A stretch of DNA of 15,292 bases from CAZQFS01 sp964592755 (lineage in GTDB: Bacteria > Hydrothermota > Tepidihabitantia > Tepidihabitantales > Tepidihabitantaceae). The DNA lies in assembly GCA_964592755.1 (NCBI GenBank), contig CAZQFS010000065.1, positions 1 to 15,292 on the forward strand, written 5' to 3'. Made by a program: the position numbers and the translations under genes. Positions 1 through 7,927 of this stretch are shown piece after piece. Position 1 is the stretch's first letter, and every line of letters starts with the position of its first letter. The notes beneath the pieces were generated by a model, which was not told the DNA's origin, made no database searches, and worked only from the letters and a program-made list of their open reading frames with translations.

Positions 1-1
1 G

Positions 2-244
2 GTGGACCGCGACCGCGCCTACTCCCTGGTACAGAAACTGGCGTTCGAATGCCAAGCCGGCGGGCGCGACTTCGCCGCGGCCTGCCGTGAGCATCCGGCC
101 GTGGCCGCGGCGTTGGACCGGCGCGCGCTCACCCGCGCCCTTGACCTGAACCGGCTCCTGCGCAACGTGGATGCGGTCTACCGCCGCGCCGGCCTGACGC
201 CAACTGCCCGGTCCACAGCCCGACGCCCGCAGTCAAGACCCTAG
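2..244 (+). CDS. purB: Adenylosuccinate lyase, C-terminal end (partial)
   Basis: This is the last 80 codons of a gene that begins upstream of the window; the frame is open to the left edge, and the GTG at position 2 is probably not the true start. The peptide matches the C-terminal helical domain of adenylosuccinate lyase. It has a DRDRAYSLVQ helix, a short G-x-x-F segment, a 'hpaVaaaLd' loop, then ALDLNRLLRNVDAVYRRAG, which corresponds to the family's usual 'lfd...ylr.vd.if.R'. The enzyme acts twice in purine synthesis: it splits SAICAR to AICAR, and adenylosuccinate to AMP, releasing fumarate each time. The catalytic residues lie upstream and cannot be checked. The stop is 4 bases before the acyl-CoA dehydrogenase start, so the two genes are probably co-transcribed. 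The assignment rests on a short tail domain and is likely but not certain. Confidence 0.75.
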   Translation: MDRDRAYSLVQKLAFECQAGGRDFAAACREHPAVAAALDRRALTRALDLNRLLRNVDAVYRRAGLTPTARSTARRPQSRP

Positions 245-248
245 AACG

Positions 249-1442
249 GTGGACTTTCGGCTCTCCGAAAACCAGCTCATGGTCCAGTCGTTGGTACGTC
301 AGTTCGCCTCCTGCCAGGCCGCGACTATCAAGCAGTGCGACGAGACCGCCTGCTTCAACCGTAGCTTCCTCGCCCGCATGGCCGAGGCCGGGCTGCTCGG
401 CCTGTCAGTCCCGGCCCGCTACGGCGGCACCGGCAACGACTACATCAGCCTCGGACTGACCTGCGAAGAGCTCGAGTACGTCGACACCGCGCTCAGGGTC
501 GTGATGTCCGTTCATGTCGGACTCAACAGCCTGACCCTGCTGAGCTGGGGCACAGAGGAGCAGAAGCAGCGCTGGCTCGTACCACAGGCAAAGGGAGACA
601 AGGTCGCAACGTTCAGCCTCACCGAGCCGGCCGCGGGCAGCGACGCGCTCGGCATTCAATGCCTGGCGCGCAGGGACGGTGACGAGTACATCCTCTCGGG
701 CGAGAAGATGTGGATATCACTCGCCGACGTTGCGGACCACTTCCTCGTCGTCGCGTGGACCGACATCGAAAAGAAGAAGCGCCGCGACCACACTGGTATG
801 TCCGCGTTCCTGCTCGAACGCGGCGCAAATGGACTCTCGACCGCCACGATTCACGGCAAGCTCGGGGTCCGCGCCGGCAACACTGGCTCCGTCTCATTCG
901 ATGATGTCCGGGTCCCGGCCGCCAACCTGCTCGGCCGTGAAGGCGAAGGCTTTCGCATCGCGATGTTCGCAATCGACCAGGGACGTTATACTGTTGCGGC
1001 TGGCGCCACCGGCCTTATCCGCGCCTGCCTCGATGCGTCGGTTACCTACGCCCGGACCCGCCAGACATTCGGGCGGCCGATTGCCGAGCACCAGCTCATC
1101 AAGGAGATGATTGCCGAGATGGCCGGTGACTATGAGGCCTGCCGCCTGCTCTGGCTCAAGGCCGGCTGGCTCAAGAACGAAGGTCAGCGCAACACCCGCG
1201 AGACCTCGCTCGCCAAGCTCTACGCCTGTGCCGCGGCAGAGAAAGCAGCGTCGAATGCGGTCCAGGTTCATGGGGCCTACGGTTTCTCCAGCGAGTACAA
1301 CGTCGAGCGTTTCTACCGCAACGCCAAGGGCGCGCAAATCTACGAAGGCTCCCGCGAAATCCACAAACTGCTGCAGGCAGACTACGCGCTCGGACTGCGC
1401 GCCGACCGTCCCACAAGAGTCAACCTGCCCAGACCTGAATAG
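249..1442 (+). CDS. Acyl-CoA dehydrogenase family flavoprotein
   Basis: A 397-residue FAD enzyme expected to oxidise a short- or medium-chain acyl-CoA to the 2-enoyl-CoA and pass electrons to an electron-transfer flavoprotein. The family layout is complete: N-terminal helical domain (about 1-120), the FAD/substrate motif SLTEPAAGSD (123-132), a middle beta domain with GEKMWIS (151-157), and a C-terminal helical domain with RQTFGRPIAEHQLIKEMIAEM (271-291). The catalytic base is most likely Glu366 in IYEGSREIHKL, the position used by butyryl-CoA and glutaryl-CoA dehydrogenases. The substrate cannot be fixed from the sequence. The start is GTG at 249, 4 bases after the purB stop, with no strong Shine-Dalgarno, so translation may be coupled to purB. 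No ETF or other beta-oxidation gene is in the window. Confidence 0.93.
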   Translation: MDFRLSENQLMVQSLVRQFASCQAATIKQCDETACFNRSFLARMAEAGLLGLSVPARYGGTGNDYISLGLTCEELEYVDTALRVVMSVHVGLNSLTLLSWGTEEQKQRWLVPQAKGDKVATFSLTEPAAGSDALGIQCLARRDGDEYILSGEKMWISLADVADHFLVVAWTDIEKKKRRDHTGMSAFLLERGANGLSTATIHGKLGVRAGNTGSVSFDDVRVPAANLLGREGEGFRIAMFAIDQGRYTVAAGATGLIRACLDASVTYARTRQTFGRPIAEHQLIKEMIAEMAGDYEACRLLWLKAGWLKNEGQRNTRETSLAKLYACAAAEKAASNAVQVHGAYGFSSEYNVERFYRNAKGAQIYEGSREIHKLLQADYALGLRADRPTRVNLPRPE

Positions 1443-1448
1443 GAGGAT
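1441..1448 (+). promoter_or_regulatory. Strong ribosome binding site for the 62-residue protein
   Basis: AGGAGGAT overlaps the last two bases of the upstream TAG stop and lies 3 bases before the ATG at 1452. It is the best Shine-Dalgarno in the window and supports the small downstream reading frame as a real gene. Confidence 0.8.
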
Positions 1449-1451
1449 ACC

Positions 1452-1640
1452 ATGCCCGTCATCTACCTGAAATCCGGCGGAACCGTGACCTGTACCGCAT
1501 ACACCCTCAAGGAAGGCATGATTCGTGCCGTGGACGTGAAGTTCAAGGACGTGCCGGGCATACCGGAGGACAAGTCGGTAATGTCGAATGCCGACGTCTC
1601 GCCCGCCAACATACTCTACATAGTGCCGGGCAAGCCGTAG
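1452..1640 (+). CDS. Small conserved-looking protein of unknown function (62 aa)
   Basis: A 62-residue cytoplasmic protein I do not recognise. It has no signal peptide, membrane segment or cysteine pair. The sequence alternates short hydrophobic strands with glycine and charged turns (VIYLKSGGTVTCTAYTL, MIRAVDVKFKDV, then ANILYIVPGKP), which suggests a small beta-barrel or SH3-like fold. That is only an impression from the pattern. The very strong Shine-Dalgarno, the placement 9 bases after the acyl-CoA dehydrogenase stop and the same strand as its neighbours all argue that it is translated. The DUF362-ferredoxin gene follows after 34 bases. It could be a small partner of one of these redox proteins, but nothing in the sequence shows this. 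Confidence 0.75.
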   Translation: MPVIYLKSGGTVTCTAYTLKEGMIRAVDVKFKDVPGIPEDKSVMSNADVSPANILYIVPGKP

Positions 1641-1674
1641 CACTCCAACCCGACCAGTCTGTCCAATCGGTCCG

Positions 1675-2781
1675 ATGAAGACCAGCCGCGTTCTTGTTCG
1701 CCGCGTCACCAGCCTGTCCGCGGCAGTCGCCGAGGCGCTCGACTTCATTGGCTACGACTTCTCCGGCAGGCGGGTCTGGGTCAAACCCAACCTGCTGGGT
1801 GCACACGCACCCGAGGACGGCGTGACCACCGACCCAGAGCTGGTACGCGGCGTCGTCCGTGAACTCAAGCGCCGGAAGGCAGCCGCCATCCGCGTGTATG
1901 ACAATCCGGGCGGCTCGCTGGACACCGATGTCGAGAACTTCGTCCGGCCCACCGGCGTGGTCGAAGCCAGCGAGGGGACCTTCTCGGCCGCGCCCGACAC
2001 GCCGGTGCTGCTCAGGCTCCGATCGCGGTTCGTCAGCGAGGTTCCGGCCTCGAGCCTGGTCACAGACTGCGACGTCATCCTCAATCTGCCCGTGTTCAAG
2101 ACCCACACCCTGACCATTCTCACCGGCGCGGTCAAGAACCTGTTCGGTATCGTCTGCGGAGGACACAAGTCCTACCTCCACACCGTAACCAGAACTGCGG
2201 CCGAGTTCGCCGAGCTGCTCGTGGATATCTACCAGGCCGTGCCGGTCCCGGTCCTGACCGTCGTGGATGCCCTGCGCGGCATGGACGGCCAGAACGGCCC
2301 GAGCGGCGGCAGAGTGCTGAGTCTCGGCCGCATCCTCGCCGGCTCCAACCCGGTCGCAGTTGACGCCGTGATGGCGATGATGGCCGGCGCCGATCCCGAC
2401 TCTATTCCCACCATCCGAATCGCCGCCGAGCGCGGACTGGGTCCGTCCGACTCCACCATGATTGAGACGGCCGGCGATTTCGCAGTCCTGCCCGGCTTCA
2501 GGCTGCCCTCGCGCCGGATTGCTGCAATGGCGACCGGCCTGGCCGGGTCAGCGGTATACCGGCTCCTGACCCGCCGCCCGCTCTGCTACCGTAGGCTCTG
2601 CACCCGCTGCCGCCGTTGTGCCGACAACTGCCCGGCCAAGGCCATCGCGATGACGCCCTGCCCGACCATTGACCAACGCAGTTGCATCATGTGCTACTGC
2701 TGTGTTGAGCTCTGTCCGGAACGGGCGATGCTCATTTCTGGTCTGTTGCGCAGCCTGCTACGGAACGTCGCCGGGTTGTAG
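1675..2781 (+). CDS. DUF362 protein with C-terminal 2x[4Fe-4S] ferredoxin domain
   Basis: A 368-residue protein of the DUF362 family, an iron-sulphur-associated group without a firm general function. Residues about 30-265 form the DUF362 core, with VWVKPNLLGAHAPEDGVTTD (34-53), the NLPVFKTH segment (137-144) and the GAVKNLFG segment (151-158), all typical of the family. The tail is a bacterial-type ferredoxin with two CxxCxxCxxxC(P) motifs: C309, C312, C315, C319 and C337, C340, C343, C347. Each should bind a 4Fe-4S cluster. C342 is an extra cysteine in the second motif. There is no signal peptide, so it is probably cytoplasmic. The start is ATG at 1675 with no obvious Shine-Dalgarno. It follows the acyl-CoA dehydrogenase and the small protein on the same strand, so an electron-transfer link to the flavoprotein is conceivable but unproven. 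Its stop is only 12 bases from the stop of the convergent patatin gene. Confidence 0.9.
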   Translation: MKTSRVLVRRVTSLSAAVAEALDFIGYDFSGRRVWVKPNLLGAHAPEDGVTTDPELVRGVVRELKRRKAAAIRVYDNPGGSLDTDVENFVRPTGVVEASEGTFSAAPDTPVLLRLRSRFVSEVPASSLVTDCDVILNLPVFKTHTLTILTGAVKNLFGIVCGGHKSYLHTVTRTAAEFAELLVDIYQAVPVPVLTVVDALRGMDGQNGPSGGRVLSLGRILAGSNPVAVDAVMAMMAGADPDSIPTIRIAAERGLGPSDSTMIETAGDFAVLPGFRLPSRRIAAMATGLAGSAVYRLLTRRPLCYRRLCTRCRRCADNCPAKAIAMTPCPTIDQRSCIMCYCCVELCPERAMLISGLLRSLLRNVAGL

Positions 2782-2793
2782 GTTGCGAGCTGC

Positions 2794-5007
2794 TCAGCGC
2801 GTGTAGCGGAACTCGCGGCCAAAGGAAAACCGGGCGTTGAGCCGGGTTGCCCGGCCGTGCACCGGCTTGCCGAGGTCGCCGACACCGACGACAAGTTGAA
2901 TCGGCCCCAGAGGGGTATTCGCCCTCGCGCCGGCACCGACGCCCCAGTGCAGCTTGTCCGCGATGCTCCGGTCAGGAACCAGCTCCGACCAGGGCGCAAA
3001 CGATCCCACGTTTGAGAGCAGTTGCAGATAGACCGGATAGACCGGGCTGCTGAACAGACGGTACAAGATGACGTCCACGCCCATTCGCAGCAGTGCACGC
3101 CTAGCCGACGTGAACTCACCGTGGGCAAACCCGACGAACTCATCACCGCCGGTATGGAACATCTCGGCCCAGGCAAGCTCCCCTCCGGACCAGCCAAGTA
3201 CAGCGCCCGGACGCAGGAGCAACCGCGACCCGACCGGTATCACCCGCTCCGAGCTCCAGTCAAACCTGATAAAGGTGTTCGTCGCCTTCATCGCCCGGCT
3301 GGAATACTGGACCTCAAGCCGATTGGCCACTCCCCGCGTGGGGAAGTCAATGTTCTTGTGACTGTTACTCTCCAGCCGGAAGCGGGGGCCGACAACCCAC
3401 TGGTGCGCCGGCAGAGACTCAAACACCGGCCGCGCCGGCCGGGGCAGCGGATAGGCGGCATCGCAGGCGGTAAACCCCAGAGCAAAGAACGAATGCCGCC
3501 CCAGGATATAGCCCGCCTCGGCGATTCCGCCCTGGAACGTTGTACGGAAGTCGCCGAGCGGCCCGACGCTGTCGAAGTACGGCCGGTCAATCGAACCCCA
3601 GAACCCGTCGAGCCGATATCCGAACGGAAACTGGAACAAGCGGGTCCCGGTCAGGCCGAATCGCAGCTCGGTCGGATTGCCCAGGACCAAAGCTGCACGG
3701 ACGCTCGCCCCTGAGCCGCCGAGATTACCCTGGCTTGCCTCCAGACCCAGGCCGACGTCGTTGTCGCTGTCATACCTGATTCCTACTGAGTAGAAACCGT
3801 ACGCCCGCTCAACCAGCTTGATGACCACGTCCACTGATTCGGCCCGGCCGAACACCAGTTGGTAGTTGACGTCCTCGAACAGGCCGGTGTGAAACAGCCG
3901 AACCAGGTCCTGCCGGAGCGCGTCGAACTTCAAGTACGCTCCGACCCTGGTCCTCACATAACCCATCACTGTTCCCGGCCGCGTCACGGCCAGCCCCTCC
4001 AGCCGCAGTTGCCTGACCACGGACAAAGGCCGCACCTCTATCGGCCGCCGCACCGAGACCGGAGTCCGGCCGGCCAGCTTCGCGCGAATCAGCGGCAAGG
4101 CCGCTTCCGCGGCCGACTCGCCCGCGGCAATCAACCCCTGAGCCCGGGCAAAGTCCGAGTGCAGGAACGGGTCCACGTCTGGCTCAATCACCACGTCGGC
4201 CAGCGCCTTCTGGCGGGCCAGGTCCTCGACCCCGACTATGTCCATACTGCGCGACGCGACGTCAATCAGGCCGATGCCGGTCTCAGGATTGCGTTTCATG
4301 GTCAGGACCGCGATGGTGAAGTCGGGCCTGAAGTCACGAAGCGGCTCAACCGGCAGATACTGCTGCACCCCGCCGTCCACCAGTTGCATCCCGTCGAGCA
4401 GCTCGGGCGCGAACACGCCCGGTATCGCGATGCTGGCACGGATTGCCTGGGCCAGACGGCCGCGCTTCATCACGACCCTGCTGCCCGATACGAGGTCCAC
4501 TGCCACGGCCCGGTAAGGAATCACCAGGCTGTCGAAATCGTAACCGGTACGATACTCAATCTCAGAAAGCAGCTCCATCAGCAGGAACTCGACGTTCTGC
4601 AGCGGAACGAGCCCCTGAGGCAGTGAAGGCACGAAGTTGCGATGTCTTACCCGCAAAAGGTGCCGCTGGGTCTGCTGCCGCTCGGGCAGATACTGAGCAC
4701 CGAATGGTACGCCCGAGCTGAACAGCGTGCCCCAGTCCGCGTTGACCACCAGGCTCTCGATTTGAGCGGCCGAGTACCCGGCCGCATACACGCCGCCGAC
4801 CATCGAACCCATGCTGTTGCCCGAGATGCCGACCAACTCAATACCCTCACGCTCAAGTACCTTGAGCACGCCGATGTGGGCCAGCCCGAGGGCCGCGCCG
4901 CCGGACAGTGCCAGCCCGACGCGCACCGGCTGCCACGACTGGGCCCCGGCCTGAATCAGAACCCCTGCCAGTAGCAGGACAGAACCCGTACGCAAGCCGG
5001 TCCTCAT
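2794..5007 (-). CDS. Patatin-like phospholipase fused to POTRA and BamA-type outer-membrane barrel
   Basis: A 737-residue protein with four parts in order. A signal peptide covers about 1-22 (LLLAGVLIQAGAQS). A patatin lipase domain (about 28-310) has the oxyanion motif SGGAALG (35-41), nucleophile Ser65 in GNSMG (63-67) and Asp211 in DGG (211-213), so the Ser-Asp dyad is intact. One POTRA-like domain spans about 328-402 (LRLEGLAV ... LFHTGLFEDV). A predicted beta-barrel (about 405-737) is rich in alternating aromatic and glycine strands. This is the layout of type Vd autotransporters such as PlpD, in which the barrel anchors or exports a phospholipase A1/A2-type domain. It lies 18 bases after fabG and is the last gene of the bactofilin-M6-fabG operon. 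Only a weak Shine-Dalgarno (AGGTCGG) precedes the ATG. Whether the lipase is released, surface-held or periplasmic cannot be told from the sequence. Confidence 0.93.
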   Translation of the reverse strand: MRTGLRTGSVLLLAGVLIQAGAQSWQPVRVGLALSGGAALGLAHIGVLKVLEREGIELVGISGNSMGSMVGGVYAAGYSAAQIESLVVNADWGTLFSSGVPFGAQYLPERQQTQRHLLRVRHRNFVPSLPQGLVPLQNVEFLLMELLSEIEYRTGYDFDSLVIPYRAVAVDLVSGSRVVMKRGRLAQAIRASIAIPGVFAPELLDGMQLVDGGVQQYLPVEPLRDFRPDFTIAVLTMKRNPETGIGLIDVASRSMDIVGVEDLARQKALADVVIEPDVDPFLHSDFARAQGLIAAGESAAEAALPLIRAKLAGRTPVSVRRPIEVRPLSVVRQLRLEGLAVTRPGTVMGYVRTRVGAYLKFDALRQDLVRLFHTGLFEDVNYQLVFGRAESVDVVIKLVERAYGFYSVGIRYDSDNDVGLGLEASQGNLGGSGASVRAALVLGNPTELRFGLTGTRLFQFPFGYRLDGFWGSIDRPYFDSVGPLGDFRTTFQGGIAEAGYILGRHSFFALGFTACDAAYPLPRPARPVFESLPAHQWVVGPRFRLESNSHKNIDFPTRGVANRLEVQYSSRAMKATNTFIRFDWSSERVIPVGSRLLLRPGAVLGWSGGELAWAEMFHTGGDEFVGFAHGEFTSARRALLRMGVDVILYRLFSSPVYPVYLQLLSNVGSFAPWSELVPDRSIADKLHWGVGAGARANTPLGPIQLVVGVGDLGKPVHGRATRLNARFSFGREFRYTR

Positions 5008-5025
5008 GGTAACACTGCCGACCTG

Positions 5026-5775
5026 CTACATCAGCATCCCGCCGTCAACGCGGATAACCTGACCGGTGATGTAGTCCGCGAGTGATGAGCACAGAAACAG
5101 ACAGGCGTTGGCAACGTCCTCGGGCGTACCGGCCCGCTTAAGAGGCGAAGCGCTGACGTAGGCCTCGCGCGTCGCCGGATCGAGCTTCTCGGTCATCGCC
5201 GTGGCGATGAACCCGGGCGCGACCGCGTTGACCGTGACATTCCGGCCCGCGAGCTCCTTTGCCAACGACTTGGTCAGCCCAATCATCCCGGCCTTTGCCG
5301 CCGCGTAGTTTGCCTGGCCCGCGTTGCCCATCTGCCCGATCACCGAGCTGATGTTCACAATCCTCCCCCAGCGGGCCTTCATCATCAGCCGCGAACACAC
5401 CTTGCTGAAGTTGAACGCGCCCTTCAGGTTGACCGCGATGACCCGGTCAAAATCCTCCTCGCTCATCCGCAGCACCAGGCTGTCGCGGGTGATGCCGGCA
5501 TTGTTGACGAGGATATCAATGCCACCGAGTTGCTCGGCAATCCTGGCGCAGGTCGCTTCAGTTACAGCGAAGTCAGAAACGTCCACGCCACAGCCAAGCG
5601 CCCGGCCGCCTGCCGCAACAAGTTCGTGCGCGACCGCAGCCGCGGCCGCTTCCATCACGTCGCAGACTGCAACCGCAGCGCCGGCTGTCCCGAGTTTCAT
5701 GGCTATTGCCCGGCCGATACCTGCTCCGCCGCCGGTGACAACCGCCTTTCTGCCTGTGAGATTCAATTCTGTCAT
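5026..5775 (-). CDS. fabG: 3-oxoacyl-ACP reductase FabG-type SDR
   Basis: A 249-residue classical short-chain dehydrogenase/reductase. FabG reduces 3-oxoacyl-ACP to the 3-hydroxy form with NADPH in fatty-acid elongation. The family motifs are complete: TGGGAGIG cofactor loop (14-21), NNAG (91-94), catalytic Asn116, Ser144 in NISSVIG, Tyr157 and Lys161 in NYAAAKAG, and the C-terminal ITGQVIRVDGGM typical of FabG itself. The start was placed at ATG 5775 because AGAGGAGA sits just before it. An in-frame ATG five codons upstream would put that site inside the gene. It lies 43 bases after the M6 protease and 18 bases before the patatin gene on the same strand. Other SDRs, including 3-ketosphinganine reductases, share these motifs, so the exact acyl substrate is not certain. 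Confidence 0.92.
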   Translation of the reverse strand: MTELNLTGRKAVVTGGGAGIGRAIAMKLGTAGAAVAVCDVMEAAAAAVAHELVAAGGRALGCGVDVSDFAVTEATCARIAEQLGGIDILVNNAGITRDSLVLRMSEEDFDRVIAVNLKGAFNFSKVCSRLMMKARWGRIVNISSVIGQMGNAGQANYAAAKAGMIGLTKSLAKELAGRNVTVNAVAPGFIATAMTEKLDPATREAYVSASPLKRAGTPEDVANACLFLCSSLADYITGQVIRVDGGMLM

Positions 5776-5777
5776 GT

Positions 5778-5785
5778 TCTCCTCT
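5778..5785 (-). promoter_or_regulatory. Ribosome binding site deciding the fabG start
   Basis: Read on the minus strand this is AGAGGAGA, 2 bases before the ATG at 5775 as quoted. Its AGGAG core has near-ideal spacing, which favours this ATG over the in-frame ATG at 5790, whose own upstream bases show no such motif. Confidence 0.75.
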
Positions 5786-5818
5786 TGCATTTTGTCCGTG
5801 TCATTCCGCCTCTTTCAA

Positions 5819-7483
5819 TCAGCGCACAACCGTGAGCCGGCCGACGTTCTGTTCTTCCATGCCCGGCTCGGTAATCTCGACAACGCAGAAATACAGCCCG
5901 CTGGTAACCGCTCTGCCCTGGCTGTTCTTCAGGTCCCAGAACGCAGCCCGGTGTTCAAGTTCGATTTCGTCGTCGGCATCCAGCCGTCGCACCGGCTCGC
6001 CCGCGATGTTGAATATCTGCACCGTGAACCGCGGATACCTGCCGGCCAGCCGGACCGAATCGGTCGGGGTGTAGACGATTGTCGCCCGAACTCCCTGGCT
6101 GCGGACGATCACCGGGTTAGGAAACGAGTAGACCTGGCCCAGGAAGAGCGGCGCGATTCTCATGTCCGCTGTCATCTCCACTCCACTGGCTGAGATACGG
6201 TCAACGACGACGCCACTCTGGACCCGGTCATAGAACGCGGTCGAAGGAACCGAGCGGGGATGCACGCCGCTGTCACTCGACTTCCACAGGTGCACGTCGC
6301 GACCCCGGTCATCCCGCGGCAGCGCGAAGCCCGGACTGTGGTCGGCCGCGAGTATCCCGACCAGAGGATGCTGCTCGTCCTCGTTGCCCAGTCGCGACTC
6401 GTCAACGTGGAGAATTAGCAGCCCGCTGCCCGGCAGCCCGATGTCGAATCCGCTGCGCTGCCGGTTCTCAACCAGGAAGTACTCGCCCCGACCCGGCCGG
6501 CTGGACCGCCAGTCGACGCCGTCAGGGTTGCCGAGAATACGGTAGCATGCTGCCGAGGATGCCGCCGACAGAATCACCGCCCTGCTGATTGAGTCCTCCA
6601 GCCCGTGCTCCAGTGACTCCGGCCGCACCCATCCAACCAGGTACTTGTTCCATGCGCAGGGATGCACCGGCGAGCTTCCCGGCGGGTCGGCGTCGCTTGC
6701 TCTTGCCCAGGAACCGGCCGCCATCAGACAGAACATCCCCAGGCCCGAGCTCGAATAGTCGGTGTCATACAGGTCCGGCATCCCGAGAATGTGGCCGTAC
6801 TCATGACAGAACACGCCGATGCTTACCAGACTGCCGTTCGAAAACCGCTCCGGTTGAACCGAGTAGACGTCGACGTTCACCCCGTCGCCGGTCGCCACCA
6901 CTCCGGGCGAGCCGAACACGCCGTCGGAAAGCTGCCACTTGTGTGACCAGATGTCCTGGCTGCTGTGTGTCTCCTCTGCCCCGGGCCCGGCATGGACGAT
7001 GAGCAACCCGTCAACCAGGCGGTCAGGCCCGGCATACCGACTGAAGTCAACGTCTGCGTCTGCCTTGGCAACCAGGTCGGCCACCAGCCCCTGCGAGTTG
7101 TGCGGATACTGACCAAAGACGCCGAACGAATCACCCAGGTAGTACGAATACGCCTTGTCCAGCCGGTACCAGCCCGCGACTTCACCTTCAACCGTCAGCC
7201 TGCCGTAGCTCACTTCAAGATAGTAGTCGCGCATCGACCGCGTGCCGCGACCGAAGAGCAGTTGGTCAAAGCCGGCCCGCTCATGAGTGTGGGGATGGTC
7301 GCTGAAGTCGACCAGCAGCACAAGCACCCGTCGCGGCTCATCGGTCGGCTGGCGAATCGGTTCCGGCCGCTGTACGAGTGACGGCCAGCGCAGACCGGTC
7401 CGTGGCATGCCCGCACCTGGCAGGGGCGGCACGGCCAGTACCGGGCCGACCGTGACCACCATCAGGACAAGGATACGATTCAC
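5819..7483 (-). CDS. Secreted M6-family metalloprotease with C-terminal FlgD-like sorting domain
   Basis: A 554-residue secreted protease of the immune-inhibitor-A (M6) family. The signal peptide is about 1-18 (VNRILVLMVVTVGPVLAV). The catalytic domain spans about 51-291 and has the zinc motif HEYGH (His227, Glu228, His231) followed by ILGMPDLYD (a likely third ligand is Asp237) and a Met-turn-like segment FCLMAAGSW around Met254. Residues about 447-554 form a FlgD-Ig-like beta-sandwich (YSFPNPV ... VQIFNIAGEPVRRL ... FWDLKNSQGRAVTSGLYF), the type used in FCB-group bacteria as a C-terminal secretion or anchoring signal. The start is GTG at 7483, 7 bases after the bactofilin stop. The frame stays open further upstream, but that part overlaps bactofilin and lacks a signal peptide. 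It is probably translated by coupling to bactofilin. Substrates are unknown. Confidence 0.9.
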   Translation of the reverse strand: MNRILVLMVVTVGPVLAVPPLPGAGMPRTGLRWPSLVQRPEPIRQPTDEPRRVLVLLVDFSDHPHTHERAGFDQLLFGRGTRSMRDYYLEVSYGRLTVEGEVAGWYRLDKAYSYYLGDSFGVFGQYPHNSQGLVADLVAKADADVDFSRYAGPDRLVDGLLIVHAGPGAEETHSSQDIWSHKWQLSDGVFGSPGVVATGDGVNVDVYSVQPERFSNGSLVSIGVFCHEYGHILGMPDLYDTDYSSSGLGMFCLMAAGSWARASDADPPGSSPVHPCAWNKYLVGWVRPESLEHGLEDSISRAVILSAASSAACYRILGNPDGVDWRSSRPGRGEYFLVENRQRSGFDIGLPGSGLLILHVDESRLGNEDEQHPLVGILAADHSPGFALPRDDRGRDVHLWKSSDSGVHPRSVPSTAFYDRVQSGVVVDRISASGVEMTADMRIAPLFLGQVYSFPNPVIVRSQGVRATIVYTPTDSVRLAGRYPRFTVQIFNIAGEPVRRLDADDEIELEHRAAFWDLKNSQGRAVTSGLYFCVVEITEPGMEEQNVGRLTVVR

Positions 7484-7490
7484 GGCCCGG

Positions 7491-7844
7491 CTAGGCAGAC
7501 TCCTCCTCGCGCACCATCGAGCAGTTGCCCTGGAAGATTCCGCCTCGCTGGATAACCAGCCCTTTGCATCGGACGTCGCCGAAGAGCTGGGCTCCGGTCT
7601 GCAGCTCAACCGTTTCCCGGGCAAAGACGTTGCCCTCGATCCGGCCCGCGATAACCGCATCCCCGCAGTGGGCCTCGCCCTTGAGGAACGCCCGGGGCCC
7701 GGTCAGCAGTGTCTCGCCGATATCCATCCGGCCTTCAACCTGCCCGTCGAGGCGCAGACTGCCGACAACGCGAAAGTCCCCCTTGACCACGGTCTCCGGC
7801 CCGACGACCGTATCCAGCTTGCCTTCGGTTCGGTTCTTTGCCAT
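7491..7844 (-). CDS. Bactofilin family cytoskeletal protein
   Basis: A 117-residue bactofilin (polymer-forming cytoskeletal protein, formerly DUF583). Bactofilins build nucleotide-free filaments at the inner membrane and scaffold cell-wall enzymes or polar structures. The core (about 14-108) shows the repeating right-handed beta-helix pattern: VVKGDFRVVGSLRLDGQVEG, then RAFLKGEAHCGDAVIAGRIEG, then LQTGAQLFGDVRCKGLVIQRG. Hydrophobic residues alternate with G-x-V/I turns. The short N-terminal tail (MAKNRTEGKL) and acidic C-terminus (REEESA) are the usual disordered ends. The ATG at 7844 is preceded by AAGGGAG (7849-7855 on the minus strand). It is the first gene of the operon driven by the promoter at 7928-7956. 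Confidence 0.92.
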   Translation of the reverse strand: MAKNRTEGKLDTVVGPETVVKGDFRVVGSLRLDGQVEGRMDIGETLLTGPRAFLKGEAHCGDAVIAGRIEGNVFARETVELQTGAQLFGDVRCKGLVIQRGGIFQGNCSMVREEESA

Positions 7845-7927
7845 ACAGCTCCCTTCGCTGGGACGACTTGCAGAACGACGCTTCTCAACCGGACCCCGGC
7901 CGCCCGACCAGGAAGCCCGGTTCAGCC

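Noticed and set aside
894..1748. Long minus-strand open frame opposite the acyl-CoA dehydrogenase gene
   Set aside because: It is fully antisense to a well-supported enzyme gene and its translation matches no family. High GC leaves such frames open by chance. The same reasoning covers the plus-strand frames within 3022-4974 opposite the patatin gene.
5786..5818. TTGAAA followed by ACAAAA on the minus strand upstream of fabG
   Set aside because: The -10 match is poor at 17-base spacing, and the gene is only 43 bases from its upstream neighbour. An internal promoter cannot be claimed.
7484..7660. Upstream extension of the M6 protease frame
   Set aside because: It overlaps the end of bactofilin and would bury the signal peptide. 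GTG at 7483 gives a clean signal sequence 7 bases after the bactofilin stop.
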